64,000 nt of DNA from positions 1,240,001 to 1,304,000 of the forward strand of contig NZ_JELR01000001.1 of NCBI RefSeq assembly GCF_000708675.1. Direction: 5' to 3'. Of the stretch, positions 30,289 through 48,272 are shown one piece after another; the first letter of the stretch is position 1, and each line of letters starts with the position of its first letter. The stretch is from Microbulbifer sp. HZ11 (GTDB lineage: Bacteria > Pseudomonadota > Gammaproteobacteria > Pseudomonadales > Cellvibrionaceae). A program made the translations under genes and the position numbers. A model generated the notes under the pieces. The model was not told where the DNA came from. It saw only the letters and a list, made by a program, of their open reading frames with translations, and ran no database searches.

Positions 30289-31155
30289 GTGGAAGACACT
30301 CCCCCCTCAAACCACGACTCTCTTACTGCGAAAAGCGCAATTGGGGTTATAACATCGGAAAACAATACCGGAACAACGCTGTGTTTCTACGAAAAAGAAG
30401 CAGATAGGCCCATCTCACCGGCATCGATAACAAAGCTTCTAACGGCCCTAACCGCAGTAAAGACCATAATAAATAGTAACATTCCCATAGACAGTCACCT
30501 GAAAGTTCTAGAGTCTGACGACGCAGAAGGCTCTGGAAGAAATTTAAAGGCTGGGGATCAAATTACCTTCTTGGATTGTATTGCCAATCTACTGATCTCA
30601 TCATCGAATATCAGTGCGAATGTAATAGCAAGAGAACTAGGAGATATTCTCCTGGCCACGGACCCACGTTCGGCCAGAAATCCCACTGATCGTTTCATTC
30701 TGGAAATGAATCAGATTGCGCGCCAGCTAAAAATGGAAAATTCGAGATTTTCCAACTCTCATGGATTAGCTCACAAAGCGCAGTACAGTACTGCGCGAGA
30801 TCTTTCACGACTGGTATCCCAATGCTCAGAAATCCTGATAATTCGCGGACTTTGGAACAAGTTGCGCTATAAAATAACGGTTCACGGAAAAAATGAGCGA
30901 CAGATCGACATACAGTCCAGCTTTATTTTTTCTACACTTGGAGAAGTTCCCACATTAGATATTCCCCTATTTCGCGGCGGTAAGTCAGGTGCGCTCTGGC
31001 CTTCGCATTTCAACCTTGCAGCGACTTCCTCACTGGGTTCCAATCTTGCGCTCATATCCGTCACATTAGGTTCCGCCTCCCCGCGGGACCGCTACAACGA
31101 TTACCTGTCGATGGTCCGTTTGGCGAAACGCTTCACCGCAAAAACCGGTCAATAA
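30289..31155 (+). CDS. S11-type serine hydrolase (D-Ala-D-Ala carboxypeptidase-like) without signal peptide
   Basis: A 288-aa penicillin-binding/beta-lactamase-fold protein with all three active-site motifs: SITK (Ser46, Lys49), SSN (105-107) and KSG (232-234). It looks like a D-Ala-D-Ala carboxypeptidase of family S11, but no signal peptide is present. The start is a GTG at 30289, and the frame upstream reaches a TGA at 30244 with no ATG, GTG or TTG, so the protein appears cytoplasmic. It forms a two-gene unit with the MurF-like fusion and ends at a bidirectional terminator. A possible role is trimming or hydrolysing the product of the ligase. Substrate unknown. Confidence 0.75.
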   Translation: MEDTPPSNHDSLTAKSAIGVITSENNTGTTLCFYEKEADRPISPASITKLLTALTAVKTIINSNIPIDSHLKVLESDDAEGSGRNLKAGDQITFLDCIANLLISSSNISANVIARELGDILLATDPRSARNPTDRFILEMNQIARQLKMENSRFSNSHGLAHKAQYSTARDLSRLVSQCSEILIIRGLWNKLRYKITVHGKNERQIDIQSSFIFSTLGEVPTLDIPLFRGGKSGALWPSHFNLAATSSLGSNLALISVTLGSASPRDRYNDYLSMVRLAKRFTAKTGQ

Positions 31156-31283
31156 CCGCACATCAAATCTTCCACGAAAAATTAAGCCCAAAATGTGAAA
31201 CTAACCATTATCAGACGGTAATTTCGCTGTCTTCCATATTTTTCAATTGATATCACAATCGACCGGCTTTCAGAGCGCATACA

Positions 31284-31310
31284 AAAACCGGGCCCTGAAG
31301 GCCCGGTTTT
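31284..31310. terminator. Bidirectional terminator
   Basis: AAAACCGGGCC and GGCCCGGTTTT form an 11-bp stem around CTGAA. It lies between the rightward S11 gene and the leftward adhesin, and has A- and T-tracts on both sides, so it can end both. Confidence 0.85.
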
Positions 31311-31333
31311 CGATCGGTACATAGGTTACCGTT

Positions 31334-37864
<6,531 letters not shown>

Positions 37865-38271
37865 ATTCATCACCTAGCTTAGGAACCTTATTTTTGAAAT
37901 AGCCTTAGAACCACACAATCGAAAGCCACGTCAGAATCTGTTTGATTATTCAAAACCTGTAGAGAGCCAAGAACGTTCATATTCGACAACCAACACCAAG
38001 GCTCTGCGCGGAAAGTCAGATTTCTTACAGACTAGTAAATAAATAGTTGTCGAGAACTGTCAGGTCGAAGAAATGACACTGAATGCATCCAATAGCCCCT
38101 TCCGGAATCCGAAAGAGCCATTTACTTGGCCACTGCTTTCAATTAGGGAGGTGGATCTCTAAAAACTGTGCAAAAAGCAAAATTTCGAAATCGCTGTTGA
38201 CATAGACAGGATGAGACCACCTGTCGGAATACATCAGGTGGTCGAGATGAAAACCGAACCTGGCTGACGAA
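37865..38271. other. Non-coding region between hlyD-like gene and large adhesin
   Basis: About 400 bp carrying the leader and presumed promoter of the leftward adhesin. A 9-bp stem (GACCACCTG with CAGGTGGTC, 11-nt loop) at 38215-38243 lies 29 bp past the hlyD-like stop and may end the secretion operon, although it has no T-tract. No gene is supported; short frames here lack ribosome sites and family likeness. Confidence 0.6.
38215..38243 (-). terminator. Hairpin after secretion operon
   Basis: Perfect 9-bp stem with an 11-nt loop downstream of the HlyD-type gene on the minus strand. No T-tract, so termination is possible but unproven; partial read-through into the adhesin gene remains possible. 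Confidence 0.4.
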
Positions 38272-39591
38272 CTAGCGCTCCCTGAGTGCCTCGCCGGCTT
38301 GATTGATAGGTTTAACGAGGTAATCAAAAATTGTCTTGGCCCCCGTCTTTATATCTACTGACGCAATCATACCGGGAACAATTGGGAATCTTTTACCCGA
38401 TTTATTAATTAAGGCTGGCGCGTCAGTGAGTATGGTTACGTGATAATAATATTCATCAGGTTTATTCTCGTCCTGAATCGTGTCAGGAGATATCGTCACC
38501 ACCTTCCCTTCTAGACCGCCAAAAATTGAGTAATCGTACGCGGTAATTTTTACCTTCGCGCTTTGCCCCGGGTGAATATAGGCAATATCTCTAGGAGAGA
38601 TCTTCGCCTCAACTAACAGGCGATCGTCCAGGGGTACGATTTCCATCAAATGACCATTCGGGGGTATGACACCTCCAATTGTGGTCACAGCGATGTCCTT
38701 GACTATGCCACGGACCGGGGATTTTAGGGTTAGCCGGGTAAGAGAGTCGGACCGACCCTCAATAATAGATCGCAATGCTTCGACTTCGGCGCTGACACTG
38801 GAAAGCTCCTCTCGAGCCTGCACCATATATTCTGACTTGGCCTCTTTGATTTTAAGCTCCAGCTCAGATTTTTGGCGGCTCAACCTGAGCACCTCTACAT
38901 TACTCGCTGCGCCGGATTCCACCAGATCCTTGGTGATTTTCAGTTCACTTTTTACCAGATCAAGCGACTCCTCCAGGCTCTCCAATGCGTCTTTCAATCC
39001 GTTCTGCCGAATTGCGTACAGTTTTCTCTCCTTTGCAATCAAACTTTCATATCCGGCTAACTCACGCGGAAAGGCCAGCTTTCCACCACTCACTTCTGCA
39101 CTTAATCGCGCGGCACTAGCCAAAGCTGCGCGAAACCGTGCTTCACTTTCATTGACATTTGATCGGATCTTCGTCGGGTCAAGCTGCGCGATGACTTGCC
39201 CCTGCTCGACAATATCCCCCTCCATCACTTTCAGATCTGCGAGAATTCCTCCCTCAAGCGACTGGATGATCTGTGCGCGAGATGTCGGTACTACCTTTCC
39301 ACTTCCTCGGGACACTTCGTCGACTTCCGCGAAATACGACCATGTAATAAGGGAAATTAATAGAAGTAAAAAAATCCATACAACTCGAGTGGATTTTGTT
39401 AGTCGAGAATCATCAAGGTCGACGTTGAAATGAGCTCCGGCATTCTGAAAATCAGCTTCAAGAATTGCAACGCTACTCGCACTTTTCGATTTATCGTCGA
39501 TTGCGCCAATAGCAGCAGGAATGATCATTTGATCACTACTTGGGTTCGCGCCAATTTCATTATTCGAACCTTTCGCACTATCTGTTGCCAC
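38272..39591 (-). CDS. HlyD-family type I secretion periplasmic adaptor
   Basis: A 439-aa membrane fusion protein linking the ABC transporter to TolC. It has a single N-terminal transmembrane helix (VVWIFLLLLISLITWSYFAE), a biotinyl-lipoyl half-motif region (GSGKVVPTSRAQIIQSLEGGI), a long coiled coil around residues 190-290 and a C-terminal beta-barrel ending DYLVKPI. It matches the LapC/HlyD adaptor length. The GTG start overlaps the TAG of the ATPase gene by one base (TAGTG), which suggests coupled translation. It is the last of the three secretion genes and is followed by the giant adhesin gene. Confidence 0.93.
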   Translation of the reverse strand: MATDSAKGSNNEIGANPSSDQMIIPAAIGAIDDKSKSASSVAILEADFQNAGAHFNVDLDDSRLTKSTRVVWIFLLLLISLITWSYFAEVDEVSRGSGKVVPTSRAQIIQSLEGGILADLKVMEGDIVEQGQVIAQLDPTKIRSNVNESEARFRAALASAARLSAEVSGGKLAFPRELAGYESLIAKERKLYAIRQNGLKDALESLEESLDLVKSELKITKDLVESGAASNVEVLRLSRQKSELELKIKEAKSEYMVQAREELSSVSAEVEALRSIIEGRSDSLTRLTLKSPVRGIVKDIAVTTIGGVIPPNGHLMEIVPLDDRLLVEAKISPRDIAYIHPGQSAKVKITAYDYSIFGGLEGKVVTISPDTIQDENKPDEYYYHVTILTDAPALINKSGKRFPIVPGMIASVDIKTGAKTIFDYLVKPINQAGEALRER

Positions 39592-41786
39592 TAGCTGACT
39601 ACCTCTCTGCTCCGACTATCGCGTGAAGAAGCTTGCGCCAAACGACTCAAGGCATCTGCTTTTGGTGCATCCAGGACCAGCTCTCCATTCTCCACCACAA
39701 GAATTCGCTCGGCGAGCTGAAGTGTGCTGCTCCTATGGGTTGCGATAATCAACGTCCTTCCGACAGCCCACTTTTGCAGTTTGGCGATAAAGCGTTTTTC
39801 AGTCATGTCATCGAGTGATGCAGTAGGCTCGTCCAGCAAAACTATGCTCGGGTCGCGAATGAACAGCCTGGCCAGAAGCAGGGATTGCCGCTGCCCACCT
39901 GACATACCTAATCCCCCCTCTAAAACCATGTGATCCAATCCCTTCGAGAGTTTCCGAACAAACTCCAAGGCCCCAGACATATCCAGTGCCGCCACTATCT
40001 CGCGATCAGTCGCACCCGGTGCACCGAGAGTGATATTTTCTCGAAGCGTACCGTGGAACAAGCTCGAGTTTTGTGTGAGAAGGCCAATATCTCTCCGTGT
40101 ATCCGCCGGATCAATATGGGACAGACTTACATTATCAAGTGTTATCTCGCCTTGGCTTGTCTCGAGAATTCCAGACAAGCCCTGCAGCAAGGTTGACTTT
40201 CCGGCTCCATTACGCCCAAGAATCGCAATTTTCTCTCCCGACCGAATATTCAGTTTCGATACGGTGAGTGCAGGCAAAGCGCAATCTGCACTGTATTTAA
40301 ACACTGCCTGATTCAAGGAGTAGTTGCCAGAGATGCTAGGAATATGTACTCGCTTACTCCCTTGTGGATGATCCACAGGTAGTTGCATGATCTGATCCAG
40401 GCCTTTCAAGGCGTACTTCGCTTGCTGCCAGCGGCTCAAGACTTGTGTAATCTGTGACATTGGTGCCATCATTCTCGAGCCCAGTATTGAAGCGGCGACT
40501 AATGATCCCGTTGTCAGATCTCCAGCCATTACCATTGGGGCACCAATCAAGACCACGACGGCGAAGACCGAAGTTTGAATGTTTTGGGTCCAGGTTGTCA
40601 GCCTGCCAATCAGATTGCGCAGTTTGAGGCTAGCCTCAGATGTCACCGCGTTATAGTGATTCCACTGTTGCTGAAAACGCTGCTCCGCCTGTAACGCCTT
40701 GATGTCCTCCATACCCTGGATGGTTTCTACCAACATTGCATTCCGCAGAGCAGCCTCCCGGTTTGCCTCTGCGACGAGGTTCGACAGCCTTTTCTGCGCG
40801 AGTAACCCAGGCACAACAAGAAGCACCAGCGCACCTAAAGGCACCAACGCAAGCGGGCCAGCCACATACCACATAACAAACAAGAAGAGAAAAAAGAATG
40901 GGAAGTCCGCAAGCGCGAGAATAGTCGTTGAAGTGACCATTTCCCGGACTCGCTCCAACTCTTTGATCTGCGAAATAAACACACCTGTTGATTTCGGCTT
41001 CGCGCTATTTCGTAACCGGACTGCATGACCATAAACAAGATCAGAGACTCGAATATCCGCCCGTTTTCCCAGAAGATCTGTGATCTTTATACGCGTTACT
41101 TGCAGAATAAAACTAAAAAGAATTGCAATTAACACACCAACAAAGAGTACGTACAACGTGGGCATGGATTCCGCCGGTATAACACGATCATATACCTGCT
41201 TAGAGAAAAGGATTCCTGCGAGAGCGAGAATATTAGCCGCTGTAGTCGCAATAACCACATGTCCATACGGTTTCACATCTCGCAATATGATAGAGCGGAA
41301 CCAGTGTTTCTCGGGCGGCTTTATGTAGTCATCAACACGAACATCTGAGACGTTGCTAGACGGCCTCATGACTACGACAGATGTCACTTCCCGGGTCAAT
41401 ACACTAGATTTGACGGATGTTGTGGCACCGTCATCACCACTCAGTGATAACGCTACTTTTCCCTTCCCATCGATAGTCTGGATGACTCCAACCTGTCCAC
41501 CTTTCAGCTGAACTACCAGGGGCAGACGCCAAGGAGACAACATATTTTCATTGAATGTAGTAAACCGAGCAACCAGGCCAGCCTGTCTCGCCATACTCCG
41601 AATAACGCTTTCAGTCGTCCCCTTACCACTCCAATCACCGGCAATACGGACATTTTCAGCCGAGAAATCCAACCGGTAATATTTCGCAACGGAAAGTACG
41701 GCAGCGAGCCAAGGGGCGTAATCTGCGCGCAATTGATCGGAACTATTCATACTACTTATATCCACCCTTGAAATCTGTGATTCCAC
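39591..41786 (-). CDS. Type I secretion ABC transporter (LapB-like)
   Basis: A 731-aa inner-membrane ABC exporter with fused transmembrane and ATPase domains. Residues 1-130 form a C39-like domain without the catalytic Cys (LSVAKYYRLDFS), typical of adhesin exporters. Residues about 160-440 hold six transmembrane helices; the ATPase has LGRNGAGKST, LGMSGGQRQ and LDEPTASLDD. The GTG start at 41786 is followed by a family-like N-terminus; an ATG at 41750 is an alternative. It starts 24 bp after the TolC stop and overlaps the HlyD start. Expected substrates are the two flanking Asp-Ala adhesins. Confidence 0.93.
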   Translation of the reverse strand: MESQISRVDISSMNSSDQLRADYAPWLAAVLSVAKYYRLDFSAENVRIAGDWSGKGTTESVIRSMARQAGLVARFTTFNENMLSPWRLPLVVQLKGGQVGVIQTIDGKGKVALSLSGDDGATTSVKSSVLTREVTSVVVMRPSSNVSDVRVDDYIKPPEKHWFRSIILRDVKPYGHVVIATTAANILALAGILFSKQVYDRVIPAESMPTLYVLFVGVLIAILFSFILQVTRIKITDLLGKRADIRVSDLVYGHAVRLRNSAKPKSTGVFISQIKELERVREMVTSTTILALADFPFFFLFLFVMWYVAGPLALVPLGALVLLVVPGLLAQKRLSNLVAEANREAALRNAMLVETIQGMEDIKALQAEQRFQQQWNHYNAVTSEASLKLRNLIGRLTTWTQNIQTSVFAVVVLIGAPMVMAGDLTTGSLVAASILGSRMMAPMSQITQVLSRWQQAKYALKGLDQIMQLPVDHPQGSKRVHIPSISGNYSLNQAVFKYSADCALPALTVSKLNIRSGEKIAILGRNGAGKSTLLQGLSGILETSQGEITLDNVSLSHIDPADTRRDIGLLTQNSSLFHGTLRENITLGAPGATDREIVAALDMSGALEFVRKLSKGLDHMVLEGGLGMSGGQRQSLLLARLFIRDPSIVLLDEPTASLDDMTEKRFIAKLQKWAVGRTLIIATHRSSTLQLAERILVVENGELVLDAPKADALSRLAQASSRDSRSREVVS

Positions 41787-41810
41787 TGCAAGCTCGAGAA
41801 AAACGCATGG

Positions 41811-43295
41811 TCACGGCAGAATCTCAATGCCTTGGATCTGACGGCCATCAAGATTGAAGGCACTGCGAATCTGCCCTACGGTGTAGAGGCAATCAACTTG
41901 CAAGCTATACAGATCGTATTGTGTATTGTTTTTCTCAATACGAGCTTGCTGTACCTCTTCTTCCGAATTGAGCAATTCCACCAGAGTACGCGTCCCCAAT
42001 GCCGAGTACTGCTTACGGTACAAATCTCTGGTTTCCTCAATTGCATGTAGGCGGGTATCGAGGATATTCAGACTACGTTCCAGACCGATGCTTTGGCTCT
42101 GCGCGATACGCAGATCTCTCGCAACTGCCAGCCGAGCATTGTCTTTTGCAGCCTCAGCAGAACGCATAGCAAAATTTGCAGCATCGCGATTTGCATACAA
42201 CCTTCCCCCTTGGTAAATCGGCATAGATAGATTCAGAAATATCGCACTTTCATGATCATTAAGCGCATTGACGTCGACATACTCCTGGTCCAGATAGCTA
42301 TTTACGCTTCCGTCCAGCGATAGTGTCGGCCAGGATTGGGCACGAGCCTCCTTCAATTGCGCTACCGCTTCCGCACGTTCTGCTTCTGCGATCAGCACTG
42401 CGGGAGCGGTGTTCGCTTGAAGAGGATCAACTGAGCAACCGCTAACAATAGACTGGGGAACTCCGTTATTTAGTACTATTGACTGCTCGACCCCCATTAG
42501 ATTTTGCAAAACACTGCGCCAGCGATTGAGCTGAGCAATGGTCTGCTGTCGATTAGCGCGAGCCGATTCAATCCGCGCTTGAGCTTGCAGTACATCTGAG
42601 CGTGAACTTGCTCCACGCTGGTTTCGCATGATCACGAGATTCGAAATTGCGGAAACACCTTCTACTTGAGCATCTGCGGAGTCCACCAGCGACTGGTATC
42701 GCAGCACCTCAATCGCTGCCTGCGCTGTATCGCGAGCAATCGTGTCAATCTGTTGAAGTACACGTGCCTGGGATGCCCGGGCTCCAGCCGTTGCGGTGTC
42801 GACACTACCCGCTATCTTTCCAAAATCGTACAGAACTTGCGAAACATAGAGTTGGACTGCGTGCCCATCACCATTCCCTTCGTTTTCTGTTTCGTATCCA
42901 CCTACAACACCAACGCTGACTTGTGGAAAATAGCCGGCTCGCGCGGCGCGAATATTTTCCTGCTGCCGCTGCAGTTCACCGACAGATTGCCCAACCGCCG
43001 GATGCCATCCAACCGCTTGCTGAACAGCATTTGTCATGCTGATTTGAAAAGCGCCGGTACTCGACGTGGTTACCGGATTCAGGGGCTGAGCGGAGAACAG
43101 CGGGTTAACTGCCACCTCACTTTGTAACCGGCTCGGGCTGATGGATTCGATCTCAATCTCCCGGGAAGTATCGGCAAGTAAGGGAGTGGCGCCCGTAAAT
43201 ACACCGATTACGAGTAGCAGAAGAAGAAATCTGGACTGGCGGGCATTACGACGCTCAGCCATCCTTAGCTCGCGGGAATCGTATCGCTGGCTCAC
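41811..43295 (-). CDS. TolC-family outer-membrane secretion channel
   Basis: A 494-aa outer-membrane efflux/secretion protein (LapE/AggA type) forming the exit channel for type I secretion. N-terminal signal peptide (RFLLLLLVIGVFTGATPLLA) followed by two internally similar TolC halves, e.g. AVQQAVGWHPAVGQS and AEAVAQLKEARAQSWPTLSLDGS. The GTG at 43295 gives an 11-residue extension before MAERR; the ATG at 43262 is an alternative but its upstream AAGG is too close. It heads the secretion operon, with its own promoter implied by the terminator before it. Confidence 0.9.
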   Translation of the reverse strand: MSQRYDSRELRMAERRNARQSRFLLLLLVIGVFTGATPLLADTSREIEIESISPSRLQSEVAVNPLFSAQPLNPVTTSSTGAFQISMTNAVQQAVGWHPAVGQSVGELQRQQENIRAARAGYFPQVSVGVVGGYETENEGNGDGHAVQLYVSQVLYDFGKIAGSVDTATAGARASQARVLQQIDTIARDTAQAAIEVLRYQSLVDSADAQVEGVSAISNLVIMRNQRGASSRSDVLQAQARIESARANRQQTIAQLNRWRSVLQNLMGVEQSIVLNNGVPQSIVSGCSVDPLQANTAPAVLIAEAERAEAVAQLKEARAQSWPTLSLDGSVNSYLDQEYVDVNALNDHESAIFLNLSMPIYQGGRLYANRDAANFAMRSAEAAKDNARLAVARDLRIAQSQSIGLERSLNILDTRLHAIEETRDLYRKQYSALGTRTLVELLNSEEEVQQARIEKNNTQYDLYSLQVDCLYTVGQIRSAFNLDGRQIQGIEILP

Positions 43296-43400
43296 ATTTA
43301 TTCACTTTTTTGTGCCGCAACTCAATCGCATCCTGGCGATTCGGTGACCTTTTGGCCCTGTGCGGGAATTTATTTCTATTGCCGCATAAAGTTTAGCTCA

Positions 43401-43433
43401 ATAAAAAAGCACCGGGTTTTTAGCCCGGTGCTT
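43401..43433 (-). terminator. Rho-independent terminator of the second adhesin
   Basis: On the minus strand AAGCACCGGG pairs with CCCGGTGCTT around CTAAAAA, followed by TTTTTTATT. It lies 39 bp past the adhesin stop, so that gene is a separate transcript from the secretion operon. Confidence 0.85.
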
Positions 43434-43471
43434 GTGGCGCCCAAGTTATCGGGCAAATGCTGAAATCATGT

Positions 43472-45910
<2,439 letters not shown>

Positions 45911-46358
45911 CCTGCATACCTTTTCTTTCCATCACTTTCTGATGGACCCCAAAGAATCTGATGACTGCCACACCTCCGGGGCGATCACCACCTGCACAAT
46001 CTGTGTAATTTTTAATCACACATACTTTGGTATGGATGAGTTATTCAGATTTTTCAAGTTAACGGCGTTCGTTTAAAAAAATGAATATATGCGAAGAAAG
46101 ATATATTTGCGCCAATAGCTAAATTTATCCGCTACATAATCTGAAGTTGGTCACAATTTGAGCGGAACCGATTTTCAGCATCACCATATACAGCGCCAAC
46201 AAACAAGGTCTCACGCCAAACAAAGACCTCTGGCGTGGCGATGCCTCAACCGGGATCACCAGGCGGTGATCGGAAAGACTGCCGTCCGAAATAACGACGA
46301 ATGAAGTGGCGGCCCTCCGCAAGGAAGGCCGCGATGCAGGTGAATGTTGAGATCGGTG
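45911..46358. other. Non-coding leader of second adhesin and MFS 3' end
   Basis: 448 bp with an AT-rich core at about 46005-46110 that likely contains the adhesin promoter; no -35/-10 pair is certain. At 46309-46332 a hairpin (GCGGCC-C-TCC / GGA-A-GGCCGC, GCAA loop) lies 27 bp downstream of the MFS stop. No supported gene. Confidence 0.5.
46309..46332 (-). terminator. Possible terminator hairpin after MFS gene
   Basis: A 10-bp stem with one mismatch and a four-nucleotide loop, just past the MFS stop on the minus strand. No T-tract follows, so confidence is low. Confidence 0.4.
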
Positions 46359-47657
46359 TCAGACAGCAGATTGAACCGGAGTGGGCTTTTCAGATTCAAC
46401 CCCAGGACTTTTACCCACTTTCTCCTCGATCGGGGATTCGATCACCGATGATACAGCGAGTCTTCCGGCGTAAACGTACAAAAGCATTACCAAAAGACAC
46501 AAGAGAAATGTCCCCAGAAACAAGACCTGCCCCCCCAGAAATTGGATTGTAAATCCACCTACCAGGGGGGCGCTGGACCAACCGAACGCATACAGACTGG
46601 TTGCGCCAAAGTAGCTACCGCGAAGATTTGCGGGCGCCATTCGGTCTATCTGGACACTCATATTTGGAAACAAAATTGCCTCTGCAATGCTGATCAGAAA
46701 TGTTGCTCCCAACCAACCGTAAAACCACTGAACGGGATTGAATGCAAACCAGAGCTGACCAAACGCCAGTACAACCAGCCCTATCAAGATACGTTGATTG
46801 ACGGCCAGATGACGCATGAAGCGCAGCAAAGGAAACTGCAGAAATACGATGGTCGATGCATTGATCAGGATCATACTTGAAATAAGAGATACAACCCTGG
46901 GGGCATCACTCACCGTCAGGTACTGTATCAGGCTTGAATCCATGTGCGCGTATATGAAAAGCGCGAGAATATTCGCCGAAATCGTTACCAAAAATATTGT
47001 GTCTTGAGAAAGTACACGCAAAGTGCTCGCGAAGCTCGTCGCAGGACCCTCGTTGTTTCGATTCTCGGATGCCGGCCGTAAAACGACAAACGCCCACAAA
47101 AAAGCGATAAACAGACCTAGGTAGCTCACCGCAGTTACGCCGAATGTTGTCTGTTGAGCACTTATACCAACCCATACACCAATCATCGGCCCCAGGGCAC
47201 TACCCACATTAATCAGAAAATAGCGAAATTGAAGTGCGAGCTCGCGTACGCTTTTATCTGGTATCAAGTCACCAAACATTGCCATCGCCGGTGGCTCCCA
47301 TACTGACCGCCCAATCGCACTTAAGGTAATCGCCACCGCGAACTCCGACAGGCTATCGGCTACGGCGAGACAACAGAAGGCAAAAACATTAATCAGCGTA
47401 CCTGCCAACAGCAGGAACTTTCGGCCAAATCGATCGGACAGCGCACCGGTATAGAATCCCAGAACAGCGGCACACATCGCTGAAATACTGAGTACTGCCC
47501 CAATAGTGCCGGGAGTCAGAGAAAATTTTTCGTGCAGCATCACCGCAAGGAAAGGCCACACCATAAAATAGGTACCGCGGCCAAAAAAGCTGCCGATCAG
47601 AACGACCCAAATCAAAGGCGGTAAGCCATAAAGTGATTGCCACCACTGCCTGTCCAT
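46359..47657 (-). CDS. MFS transporter
   Basis: A 432-aa, 12-helix major facilitator protein. It has the loop 2-3 signature GALSDRFGRKFLLLAG and repeated hydrophobic segments throughout. The frame is open to 47756, but the ATG at 47657 has a GGGAG site and lies below a terminator at 47680-47715, so the longer version would begin inside it. It probably exports a small molecule (multidrug-efflux-like subgroup); substrate unknown. It is a single gene between the second adhesin and a small ORF. Confidence 0.9.
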   Translation of the reverse strand: MDRQWWQSLYGLPPLIWVVLIGSFFGRGTYFMVWPFLAVMLHEKFSLTPGTIGAVLSISAMCAAVLGFYTGALSDRFGRKFLLLAGTLINVFAFCCLAVADSLSEFAVAITLSAIGRSVWEPPAMAMFGDLIPDKSVRELALQFRYFLINVGSALGPMIGVWVGISAQQTTFGVTAVSYLGLFIAFLWAFVVLRPASENRNNEGPATSFASTLRVLSQDTIFLVTISANILALFIYAHMDSSLIQYLTVSDAPRVVSLISSMILINASTIVFLQFPLLRFMRHLAVNQRILIGLVVLAFGQLWFAFNPVQWFYGWLGATFLISIAEAILFPNMSVQIDRMAPANLRGSYFGATSLYAFGWSSAPLVGGFTIQFLGGQVLFLGTFLLCLLVMLLYVYAGRLAVSSVIESPIEEKVGKSPGVESEKPTPVQSAV

Positions 47658-47674
47658 GCCGTTATCTCCCAAAT

Positions 47675-47716
47675 TTGCGGCAAAAAAAAACCCGGAGGCC
47701 AAGACGCTCCGGGTTT
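47675..47716 (-). terminator. Rho-independent terminator upstream of MFS gene
   Basis: On the minus strand CCCGGAG...CTCCGGG (GCGTCTTGGC loop) is followed by nine T. It ends transcription of something leftward from about 47765-48013 before the MFS gene. Confidence 0.85.
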
Positions 47717-47764
47717 TCTGGGGAGGGTCTTGGGAAAACCCTCCAGCACAATTCAATTTGACTG

Positions 47765-48013
47765 TCAGGTTAACAAATAGCGGGTCTTACGCACTTGGTG
47801 TACTTTACACACAATCGCAGAACCAACATGCGCCATTGCGGAATATTCAGTTCCCGAAGACTTGGTGCATAGCAGAGTACATAGAGACACACCGGACAAA
47901 GCGTCCGATACGTAGTCGGCCAGGGCATGTTGCACACTAGACACAGCAGTACCTACGGTCATCTTTTGATTCCGTAAGCACGTAGAGACGGCGCCTAAAA
48001 GTTTATTCAACAT
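47765..48013 (-). CDS. Small ORF, unrecognised
   Basis: An 82-aa frame ending 49 bp before a strong minus-strand terminator. It has five Cys (in SLCTLLCTKS among others) and no known motif. The ATG at 48013 has a weak ribosome site. The terminator shows that a leftward transcript exists here, but it could be a small RNA instead of an mRNA. Low confidence as coding. Confidence 0.35.
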   Translation of the reverse strand: MLNKLLGAVSTCLRNQKMTVGTAVSSVQHALADYVSDALSGVSLCTLLCTKSSGTEYSAMAHVGSAIVCKVHQVRKTRYLLT

Positions 48014-48272
48014 GAAAAATGCTCTGGTTAGGGGGGATGGCCGATTTGTCTGTGTACCTGCATTTTAGTATGAGCAGGACAGTAACCTTTTAATCATATC
48101 TCAACAGCGGGTCGATGCAACCGTATTCGTCAATTAATGCCCGGAAACATTTTCTTAATAGACGGCGCCCGAATCTGCAGGAATGTGACAGCTTCTATAC
48201 TGACAGAGGCTCTGCCCAGCGCATCCCCTAAGCGGTTGCTGAACCACGACAAACACGCAGGACTGGATACCG

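Noticed and set aside
38139..38327. 62-codon ORF between hlyD-like gene and adhesin
   Set aside because: No ribosome site, overlaps the hlyD-like 3' end and contains the hairpin at 38215.
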